From RGIG3002 sp964449325 (GTDB lineage Bacteria > Bacillota > Clostridia > Lachnospirales > Lachnospiraceae): a DNA stretch of 64,000 nucleotides. How positions within the stretch are numbered: position 1 is the stretch's first letter; the number at the start of each line of letters is the position of its first letter. The notes beneath the pieces were generated by a model, which had not been told where the DNA came from, searched no databases, and worked only from the letters and a program-made list of their open reading frames with translations. Of this stretch, positions 33,038 to 39,972 are shown piece by piece. The stretch covers positions 62,001 through 126,000 of the forward strand of contig CAYUYJ010000003.1 of assembly GCA_964449325.1 (NCBI GenBank), read 5' to 3'. Both the position numbers and the translations under genes were made by a program.

Positions 33038-33640
33038 TTATTCATCAGGTTGTTGCCCGTCATGAGCTAACCACTGACATTCCGTTATGTTCATATTACT
33101 GAAAACAGCCTTGAATGATGATTCCTCTGGTGAGCAGGCATAAATACCAAATCTGATTTTCCCATCACCTTTATGCATATGACAAATGCGCATCTGACTA
33201 AATTGCTCACCGTCCGCAGAACATTCAATACAGTAATCGTCTTCTCTTCGGCTAAAACGATACCACATAGTTTTTATAGATGCATCAATCACAGTTGTTG
33301 CCCAATCAGAATATCCATAATTTGTAACCACACTACCTAAATGCTGAAACTCCTGATTTTCATATTCAATAGAAGCTTTTAGCCAGTTTTCACTATCCAG
33401 GTACATTACAACTCCACACTGGTCGAACCGGCAATGGCTGTCCTCAAATTCTGTTTTCACAACAAAACTGAAGTATTTTTCTTCGGTTTCCATTTGCAGT
33501 AGTGGGGCATTATCATTTTGAAAATGATAGTATGTTCTCTGCCACAAATCCGTATAAGGCTTTGTGATAATCTCAATGGAATCCTTATTCATTCTGTACC
33601 AATCTGGCTCTCTTATCCAATGAAATTTTGTGAAATCCAT
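33038..33640 (-). CDS. DUF1349 concanavalin-like protein
   Basis: The 200-residue cytoplasmic protein has the DUF1349 pattern (WIREPDWYRM, QCGVVMYLDSENWLKASIEYEN, FGIYACSP), a beta-sandwich related to YesU. The family may bind carbohydrate, but no enzyme role is established. It lies 29 bp downstream of the flavin-binding-fold gene and is likely co-transcribed with it. Confidence 0.8.
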   Translation of the reverse strand: MDFTKFHWIREPDWYRMNKDSIEIITKPYTDLWQRTYYHFQNDNAPLLQMETEEKYFSFVVKTEFEDSHCRFDQCGVVMYLDSENWLKASIEYENQEFQHLGSVVTNYGYSDWATTVIDASIKTMWYRFSRREDDYCIECSADGEQFSQMRICHMHKGDGKIRFGIYACSPEESSFKAVFSNMNITECQWLAHDGQQPDE

Positions 33641-33669
33641 TCCTTTATCCTCTTCAAATAGCTGTGGAA

Positions 33670-34065
33670 TTACAATGTAATAACTTTGGGTTCTTCTGTG
33701 AATGAATAAATCGTTGCTGTTCCGTTCTCAAAGTACAATACGGTCATCAAATTATCATCCACAGAATACATACTGCTAAGCGCAGCGGTATTTTCCTCCA
33801 TCATAGCAACTCTTGCTTCACGACGCAAGTCCTCTTTTACGGTTCCCTCTACACGTATCCATTTTCCTTGGTTCATACCGCAAATTTCTACTTTTCCATT
33901 CTTCAGCATTTGCTGATATACCTTTTTCTGATTGTTTGTTACAATATATAATTTCCCTTCAAACTCACATACTGCACCAAACGGGCGAACATGAGGCTGA
34001 CCATTCTCCTCAGTTGCAAGATAAAACGTACCACAATTCTTTAAAAATTCATATGCTTCTTTCAT
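33670..34065 (-). CDS. Pyridoxamine 5'-phosphate oxidase-family (split beta-barrel) protein
   Basis: Start M at 34065 has AGGAAA about 9 nt upstream on this strand, while earlier ATGs overlap or lack the site. The 131-residue protein has the split-barrel flavin-binding pattern (FYLATEENGQPHVRPFGAV, LYIVTNNQKKVY, WIRVEGTV). Relatives bind FMN, F420 or heme; cofactor unknown. It is divergent from an HxlR regulator that likely controls it. Confidence 0.82.
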   Translation of the reverse strand: MKEAYEFLKNCGTFYLATEENGQPHVRPFGAVCEFEGKLYIVTNNQKKVYQQMLKNGKVEICGMNQGKWIRVEGTVKEDLRREARVAMMEENTAALSSMYSVDDNLMTVLYFENGTATIYSFTEEPKVITL

Positions 34066-34099
34066 AATAATCATTTCCTTTCTGATTGATTTCATTTTA

Positions 34100-34128
34100 T
34101 TGACTTGAGTGTCCATCTCAAGTATAAT
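34100..34128 (+). promoter_or_regulatory. hxlR promoter with embedded operator
   Basis: TTGACT (34100-34105) and TATAAT (34123-34128) are 17 bp apart. The palindrome ACTTGAG-N7-CTCAAGT (34103-34123) fills the spacer, so a bound dimer would shut off hxlR and probably the divergent gene. Confidence 0.8.
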
Positions 34129-34201
34129 GACATTGTATGATTGTAGGATTAAAATTACAAGTACGATATTTTATGATACCACTATCAGAAAGGATACTAT
34201 T

Positions 34202-34546
34202 ATGGCAAAGAAAGAATTGTTTGGAATATGTCCATATGTAACTTCTCAAAAAGTTCTGACTGGAAAATGGTCAATGTATATCTTATATATTCTATCCCAA
34301 GAAGCACCTATCAGGTTTAATGAATTGCAACGTAGGATGCCTGTTGAAATGACACATACCACTCTGTCAAGGCAATTAAAAACATTAGAGGAGGAGGGAC
34401 TTATTCAACGCATTGAGTATTCTCAGATTCCTCCCAAAGTAGAGTATTCATTGACCAACATCGGAAAAAAATTTGAGAAAGTTCTTGATGTTCTTGGTGA
34501 GTGGGGTGAAGAATATATTGATTACCTAAATCAGAAAAACTGTTAG
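34202..34546 (+). CDS. HxlR-family winged-helix regulator
   Basis: The start at ATG 34202 follows AAAGGA; the longer frame begins inside the promoter. The 114-residue protein shows the HxlR core (CPYVTSQKVLTGKWSMYILYIL, RFNELQRRMP, TLSRQLKTLEEEGLI). HxlR proteins often sense aldehydes or redox signals through the N-terminal Cys, present here as Cys9. It is divergent from the flavin-binding-fold gene. Confidence 0.87.
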   Translation: MAKKELFGICPYVTSQKVLTGKWSMYILYILSQEAPIRFNELQRRMPVEMTHTTLSRQLKTLEEEGLIQRIEYSQIPPKVEYSLTNIGKKFEKVLDVLGEWGEEYIDYLNQKNC

Positions 34547-34620
34547 ACAAATTCTTATTCGAATAGAACAACATATCATCAGCGGAATTTTGGAAAACTA
34601 TATGCCATAAAGAAAAAATT

Positions 34621-34680
34621 TTTTAATCTTAAAAAGCAGATAATCTTAAAATAATATGTTTTAAGGTTATCTGCTTTTTT
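34621..34680 (+). terminator. Full terminator containing the right copy of the 30-bp repeat
   Basis: The left arm lies in 34621-34650, the same 30 bp as at 27787-27816, and pairs with TTTTAAGGTTATCTGCTTTT at 34659-34678. The bases just upstream (34600-34625) resemble the 3' codons of corA, aligning with one indel. This looks like the original corA terminator. Confidence 0.8.
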
Positions 34681-34705
34681 CACATCATTTTTACACATGG
34701 TTACC

Positions 34706-34773
34706 ATTCTCACAGAATTCTCACATGGCATAAGGCAATTCCCACACTATTCTGACAAGGAACAAATTATAAT
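34706..34773 (+). promoter_or_regulatory. kdp promoter with four tandem KdpE-type boxes
   Basis: Boxes ATTCTCACA (34706, 34717), ATTCCCACA (34738) and ATTCTGACA (34749) are spaced 11, 21 and 11 bp. The last starts 19 bp before TATAAT (34768-34773), occupying the -35 position. No normal -35 exists, so activation by an OmpR-class regulator is expected. Confidence 0.8.
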
Positions 34774-34800
34774 ACAGGTAAAGCAAAGGAGGAATGCGAA

Positions 34801-35157
34801 ATGAGTAATACATTGGAAGAAAGATGTAGACAATTGATGATACAAAGAAAATTTGAACAATGTCAGAAAGAAATAGAAACAGCCATGGCAGAAAATCCTC
34901 ATTGTGCAATTCCACATAATTTGATGGGAATTTTATTGGAGAAGGAATCCAACCATGTACTTGCTATGAAGCATTTTCGTGCTGCTTATGCGCTAGATCC
35001 TACTTATGTTCCTGCACGGTATAACATGGAACAGTATGCGCAGATGTATCCGACAGGAAAATGTGCCTTTACGGAAGAGGATTGTCCGGTTAAAAATGAT
35101 CAGCAGTTTGAATTGGTCTATGATGAGCATCATGTTGGTCATTTGGTACGAAAGTAA
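34801..35157 (+). CDS. TPR-repeat protein leading the kdp operon
   Basis: The 118-residue soluble protein has two TPR-like helix pairs (about 5-75, IPHNLMGILLEKESNHVLAMKHFRAAYALDP) and a C-terminal tail with Cys87 and Cys93 (KCAFTEEDCPV). It has a perfect AAAGGAGG site and is the first gene after the KdpE boxes, so it is made along with the K+ pump. It may be an assembly or regulatory factor for KdpFABC; no such role is established. Confidence 0.75.
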   Translation: MSNTLEERCRQLMIQRKFEQCQKEIETAMAENPHCAIPHNLMGILLEKESNHVLAMKHFRAAYALDPTYVPARYNMEQYAQMYPTGKCAFTEEDCPVKNDQQFELVYDEHHVGHLVRK

Positions 35158-35262
35158 AGAAAAAATATCTTTATAGATTCTTTAAACGGATGCGGAAGCT
35201 CTTAACAGATATTTAAAAAGCAATGTGGTACTATCTTTTTTTGAAAAAGGAGGTCATAGAAA

Positions 35263-35352
35263 ATGAATATTATTACAGGAATCATAGGAGTATGTGCAGT
35301 AGCACTGTTAATTTACTACTTTGTGATTTTAATGAAAGGAGACGAAAAATAA
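35263..35352 (+). CDS. kdpF: KdpF-like small membrane subunit (29 residues)
   Basis: AAAGGAGG precedes ATG 35263. The product is one hydrophobic helix (IIGVCAVALLIYYFVILM) with a charged tail KGDEK. Its stop overlaps the kdpA start (TAATG). Size and position equal E. coli KdpF, which stabilises the KdpABC complex. It is too short for ordinary gene callers. Confidence 0.85.
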   Translation: MNIITGIIGVCAVALLIYYFVILMKGDEK

Positions 35353-37157
35353 TGGGAACATTCATACAGTATATTTTTTATTTGGCTGTACTGATACTTT
35401 TATCAATCCCTTTGGGAAAGTATATCAGCAAAGCGATGAGTGGGGAAAAGGTTTTTTTATCAAAAATTTTGGCACCCTGCGAGAGAGGAATTTACAAGAT
35501 ATTACATATTGATCCTGATGAAGATATGTCATGGAAAAAGTATTTGGCAAGCGTTGTAGCTTTTTCAGCAATTGGATGTTTTGTGTTATTTGTTTTACAG
35601 ATGGCACAGAAATTTTTGCCATTGAATCCACAGCATATTGATGGAATGAGCTGGGATTTATCATTAAACACAGCAGTTAGTTTTATGACAAATACGAACT
35701 GGCAGGCATACAGTGGAGAGTCACAGCTTTCCTACTTATCACAAGCACTTGGACTTACCGTACAAAACTTTGTTACACCAGCAACAGGTATTGCAGTTTT
35801 ATATGCTTTAATCCGTGGATTTACAAGAGTTAAGGGAAAAGGAGTTGGAAACTTCTGGAGAGATTTAACCAGGTCTACATTATATGTTTTGATGCCTTTA
35901 TCTCTTGTAGTTGCTCTTGTCATTGCATCTCAGGGTGTACCACAGACAATGAAAGCAGCAGAAAGTGTTGAACTCATGGAGCCGGTTGCTTTTGATGCTG
36001 ATGGCAATTACATAGAAAATGCAGAAATTGATTTAGAGAATAACATTGTCACATTAGATGGTAAAGTTGTAGAAGATGCGCAGATTGTCACAGAAGAAAT
36101 CGTACCTCTTGGATTAGCTGCAAGCCAAGTGGCAATTAAACAGCTTGGTACGAATGGTGGAGGTTATTTTGGAGTGAACTCTGCTCATCCGCTGGAAAAT
36201 CCAAACTGGTTTTCAAATTTGTTTGAAATGCTTTCTTTGTTGCTGATTCCGGCAGCATTATGTTTTACTTTTGGACGTGAAGTAAAGGATAAAAAACAGG
36301 GTATTGCTGTATTTATGGCAATGTTTATTATGCTTGTTGCAGCAATGACAATTACAGGAATAAACGGGCAGTCAGCTTCCACAGTTCTGACAGAAAATGA
36401 ATGTGTAGATACATCTACTGTCAATCAATCTGGCGGTAACATGGAAGGAAAAGAAACCCGTTTTGGTATAGGTTCATCTGTTACATGGGCAACTTGGACG
36501 ACAGCGGCTTCCAACGGTTCTGTAAACTCCATGCATGACAGTTATACACCTCTTGGAGGAATGGTTACTATGCTTCTCATGCAGTTAGGTGAAGTAGTAT
36601 TTGGAGGAGTTGGATGTGGATTGTATGGAATGCTGGGATTTGCAATTTTGACAGTGTTTATTGCAGGACTGATGGTAGGACGTACACCGGAATATCTTGG
36701 AAAGAAGATAGAACCGTATGAGATGAAATGGGCAGTGCTTGTGTGCCTTGCAACACCTATTGCAATTCTGGTATTTAGTGGTATCGCAGCAATTGTTCCT
36801 TCTGTAGCAGACAGCCTGAATAATATGGGAGCACATGGCTTTTCAGAAATGCTTTATGCTTATTCATCAGCCGGAGGAAATAATGGTTCCGCATTTGCAG
36901 GTTTTGGTGCCGACACGCCATTTCTTAATCTGACACTTGCCGCAACGATGCTGATCGCAAGATTTCTTCCAATTACGGGTATTCTTGCAATTGCAGGAAG
37001 TATGGTACAGAAAAAGAAACTGGCAGTAACCGCAGGTACTTTATCAACCAGTAATGGAATGTTTGTATTCCTTTTAATCTTTATTGTTTTGCTTATTGGT
37101 GCACTTAGTTTCTTCCCAGTACTTGCACTTGGACCAATTGCAGAATTCTTGGGTTGA
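35352..37157 (+). CDS. kdpA: K+-transporting ATPase subunit A
   Basis: The start is ATG 35352, overlapping the kdpF stop; a longer frame merely reads back through kdpF. The 601-residue channel-like subunit has the pore loops of the superfamily of K+ transporters, e.g. NTNWQAYSGE and TNGGGYFGVNSAHP, plus SSAGGNNGSAFAGF near the end. It selects K+ and hands it to KdpB. Length is slightly over the E. coli protein (557) owing to an insert near 210-245. Confidence 0.95.
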   Translation: MGTFIQYIFYLAVLILLSIPLGKYISKAMSGEKVFLSKILAPCERGIYKILHIDPDEDMSWKKYLASVVAFSAIGCFVLFVLQMAQKFLPLNPQHIDGMSWDLSLNTAVSFMTNTNWQAYSGESQLSYLSQALGLTVQNFVTPATGIAVLYALIRGFTRVKGKGVGNFWRDLTRSTLYVLMPLSLVVALVIASQGVPQTMKAAESVELMEPVAFDADGNYIENAEIDLENNIVTLDGKVVEDAQIVTEEIVPLGLAASQVAIKQLGTNGGGYFGVNSAHPLENPNWFSNLFEMLSLLLIPAALCFTFGREVKDKKQGIAVFMAMFIMLVAAMTITGINGQSASTVLTENECVDTSTVNQSGGNMEGKETRFGIGSSVTWATWTTAASNGSVNSMHDSYTPLGGMVTMLLMQLGEVVFGGVGCGLYGMLGFAILTVFIAGLMVGRTPEYLGKKIEPYEMKWAVLVCLATPIAILVFSGIAAIVPSVADSLNNMGAHGFSEMLYAYSSAGGNNGSAFAGFGADTPFLNLTLAATMLIARFLPITGILAIAGSMVQKKKLAVTAGTLSTSNGMFVFLLIFIVLLIGALSFFPVLALGPIAEFLG

Positions 37158-37177
37158 TAGGATAGGAGGAATTAAAA

Positions 37178-39250
37178 ATGGCAGAAAAACAAAAAAGCGC
37201 CCTTTCCGATAAGAAGATGGTAATAAGGGCTATAAAGGATTCTTTTATAAAATTAAAACCAAAAACGCAGGCAGGTAATCCGGTAATGCTTTTGGTTTAT
37301 ATATCAGCGGTCTTAACGACTGTACTTTGGCTGATTTCATTGATTGCAGGGATAGGAGATGCAGATACAGGATATACCGGTGCAATCGCAGTTATTCTTT
37401 GGTTTACAGTTTTGTTCGCAAATTTTGCGGAAGCTATTGCAGAGGGTAGGGGAAAGGCGCAGGCAGATTCCCTCAGAAAAGCAAAAAAGGATGTAGAAGC
37501 ACATAAAATCCCGTCACCGGATAAAAAGGAAAGAGTTGAGGTTGTATCCTCTGTAAATTTAAAAAAAGGTGATTATGTCATTGTAAAAGCAGGAGAACAG
37601 ATACCAGGAGATGGTGAAGTAGTAGATGGTGCAGCATCGGTAGATGAAAGTGCCATTACCGGTGAGTCTGCTCCGGTTATACGTGAAAGTGGTGGTGACC
37701 GCAGTGCGGTAACAGGTGGTACCACTGTATTGTCAGACTGGATTGTAGTAAGAATTACGAGTGAAGCAGGCGAAACCTTCATGGATAAGATGATTGCCAT
37801 GGTAGAGGGAGCCAACCGTAAAAAAACACCAAATGAAATCGCACTGCAGATTTTCCTTGTGGCATTAACAATTATATTTGTTTTAGTGACGTTATCACTT
37901 TATACATATTCTGTTTTTTCAGCTAAACAGGCAGGAATTCCAAATCCTACTTCTGTCACAACGTTAGTTGCTTTATTGGTTTGTTTAGCACCAACAACAA
38001 TCGGAGCTTTACTCTCTGCAATCGGTATTGCAGGTATGAGTCGATTGAATCAGGCAAATGTTCTTGCTATGAGTGGAAGGGCAATTGAAGCAGCAGGCGA
38101 TGTAGATATTTTGATGTTGGATAAAACAGGTACAATCACACTTGGGAACAGACGTGCAGATTCTTTTATCCCGGTAGACGGAAATTCCGAGCAGGAGTTA
38201 GCAGATGCAGCGCAGCTATCATCTTTAGCAGACGAGACACCGGAAGGTCGTAGCGTAGTAGTGCTTGCAAAAGAAAAATTTGGAATCAGAGAGAGAAGTC
38301 TTTCTGAAAAGGGTATGGAGTTTGTCCCATTTACAGCGGTCACACGTATGAGTGGAGTAAATTATGACGGCTGTGAAATCAGAAAAGGAGCTGCGGATGC
38401 TATCAAAGAATATGTGATAAAAGGAGGAGGGGTTTATTCTCCGGAATGCGATGAAATTGTTAAGAAAATTGCTTCGAAAGGCGGAACACCTTTAGTAGTC
38501 GCAAAAAATCATATTGTACTTGGTGTCATATACCTAAAGGATATTATTAAGGATGGCGTGAAGGAAAAATTTGCCGATCTTCGTAAAATGGGAATTAAGA
38601 CAATCATGATTACCGGAGATAATCCGTTGACTGCTGCTGCAATTGCCGCAGAAGCAGGTGTGGATGACTTCCTTGCAGAGGCAACTCCGGAAGGAAAGCT
38701 GAATATGATTCGAGATTTTCAGAAAAAGGGACATCTGGTTGCTATGACGGGTGATGGTACGAATGATGCTCCTGCACTTGCACAGGCAGATGTGGCAGTA
38801 GCTATGAATAGTGGTACACAGGCAGCAAAAGAGGCTGGCAATATGGTTGACCTGGATTCCTCACCAACAAAGTTGATTGATATTGTTAGAATCGGGAAAC
38901 AGCTTTTAATGACAAGAGGAAGCCTTACGACTTTCAGTATTGCCAATGATGTGGCAAAGTATTTTGCAATTATTCCGGCACTGTTTATGGGCTTATATCC
39001 GGGACTTGCGAAATTAAACATCATGGGACTTCACAGCCCACAGAGTGCGGTTCTTTCGGCAATCATTTACAATGCATTGATTATCATTGCATTGATTCCG
39101 CTTGCACTAAAAGGTGTAAAATACAGAGAAGTATCTGCCGGAAAACTATTGTCACGAAACTTACTTGTATATGGACTTGGTGGTATTGTCGCACCGTTCA
39201 TCTTTATAAAACTGATTGACTTATTATTGGTTCTTATTCAGGTAGTTTAG
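37178..39250 (+). CDS. kdpB: K+-transporting P-type ATPase subunit B
   Basis: The 690-residue P-type ATPase has TGES (161-164), whose Ser equals the inhibitory phosphorylation site of E. coli KdpB, the helix motif CLAPTTIGA, phospho-acceptor Asp315 in DKTGTIT, and MTGDGTNDAPALAQADVAVAM. It drives K+ uptake against steep gradients with KdpA and KdpC. GGAGG precedes the start. The operon gap to kdpA is 20 bp. Confidence 0.97.
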   Translation: MAEKQKSALSDKKMVIRAIKDSFIKLKPKTQAGNPVMLLVYISAVLTTVLWLISLIAGIGDADTGYTGAIAVILWFTVLFANFAEAIAEGRGKAQADSLRKAKKDVEAHKIPSPDKKERVEVVSSVNLKKGDYVIVKAGEQIPGDGEVVDGAASVDESAITGESAPVIRESGGDRSAVTGGTTVLSDWIVVRITSEAGETFMDKMIAMVEGANRKKTPNEIALQIFLVALTIIFVLVTLSLYTYSVFSAKQAGIPNPTSVTTLVALLVCLAPTTIGALLSAIGIAGMSRLNQANVLAMSGRAIEAAGDVDILMLDKTGTITLGNRRADSFIPVDGNSEQELADAAQLSSLADETPEGRSVVVLAKEKFGIRERSLSEKGMEFVPFTAVTRMSGVNYDGCEIRKGAADAIKEYVIKGGGVYSPECDEIVKKIASKGGTPLVVAKNHIVLGVIYLKDIIKDGVKEKFADLRKMGIKTIMITGDNPLTAAAIAAEAGVDDFLAEATPEGKLNMIRDFQKKGHLVAMTGDGTNDAPALAQADVAVAMNSGTQAAKEAGNMVDLDSSPTKLIDIVRIGKQLLMTRGSLTTFSIANDVAKYFAIIPALFMGLYPGLAKLNIMGLHSPQSAVLSAIIYNALIIIALIPLALKGVKYREVSAGKLLSRNLLVYGLGGIVAPFIFIKLIDLLLVLIQVV

Positions 39251-39267
39251 AAAGGAGATATTGTACC

Positions 39268-39867
39268 ATGAAGAAAAAAAATGGTGTAATCGGAAAAGCA
39301 GCCTGTATGGTGCTTGCGATGACGATAATTTGTGGTGTTTTGTATACTATAGTAGTGACTGGACTTTCACAGCTTTTGTTCCATGATAAAGCGAATGGAA
39401 GTGTGATAGAGATTGATGGGAAAAAATATGGATGTGAGTTACTTGCACAGCAGTTTACCGGTGATAAGTATATGTGGGGAAGAATTATGAATTTATCTGT
39501 TTTTACAGATCAGGATGGTAATGCAAAAATGTACTCCGGTCCCTCGAATTTAAGTCCAGAGAGCGAAGAATATAGAGAGTTAATAGATGAAAGGGTTGAA
39601 AAAATCAAGGAGGCAAACCCGGATGCAGATCCAGATAAAATTCCGGAAGATTTAGTGACTTGCTCAGGAAGTGGACTTGACCCGGATATTTCTTTAGCAG
39701 CGGCTGAATATCAGATTCCAAGAATTGCAGAATCAAGAGGAATGTCCGAGGAAGACATAGAAGCTATTATTGACGAATGCACAACTCATAAGGTTTTGGG
39801 CATTTTCGGAGAAGAAAGAGTTAATGTTCTGAAAGTTAATCTTATGCTTGAAGGAATCATGGAATAA
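39268..39867 (+). CDS. kdpC: K+-transporting ATPase subunit C
   Basis: The 199-residue subunit has one N-terminal helix (about 8-30) and an extracytoplasmic domain with YMWGR, SGSGLDPDIS and a late HKVLGIFGEERVNVLKVNLML, as in KdpC. It raises ATP affinity and stabilises the KdpAB complex. AAAGGAG precedes the start. Confidence 0.94.
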   Translation: MKKKNGVIGKAACMVLAMTIICGVLYTIVVTGLSQLLFHDKANGSVIEIDGKKYGCELLAQQFTGDKYMWGRIMNLSVFTDQDGNAKMYSGPSNLSPESEEYRELIDERVEKIKEANPDADPDKIPEDLVTCSGSGLDPDISLAAAEYQIPRIAESRGMSEEDIEAIIDECTTHKVLGIFGEERVNVLKVNLMLEGIME

Positions 39868-39874
39868 AAATTAC

Positions 39875-39929
39875 TTCAGGCACATGTATAGGCGATTGTG
39901 GAGTAGGGAATGCTTTGCAACCGCCTGAA
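39875..39929 (+). promoter_or_regulatory. Stem-loop between kdpC and kdpD with two alternative pairings
   Basis: TTCAGGC (39875-39881) can pair with GCCTGAA (39923-39929). Alternatively AGGCG-A-TTG near 39890 can pair with CAA-C-CGCCT (39918-39926). Both use the same GCCT, so they exclude each other. It may tune read-through or stability between pump and sensor genes. Confidence 0.4.
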
Positions 39930-39972
39930 TGTGTTTTGCTATGAATTAAATTGAGTAAAGAAGGTGAAAAAA

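Noticed and set aside
34547..34800. c-di-AMP (ydaO) riboswitch upstream of kdp
   Set aside because: The leader after TATAAT is under 30 nt, far too short for a riboswitch.
35223..35351. N-terminal extension of KdpA
   Set aside because: It overlaps kdpF, and KdpA homology starts at ATG 35352.
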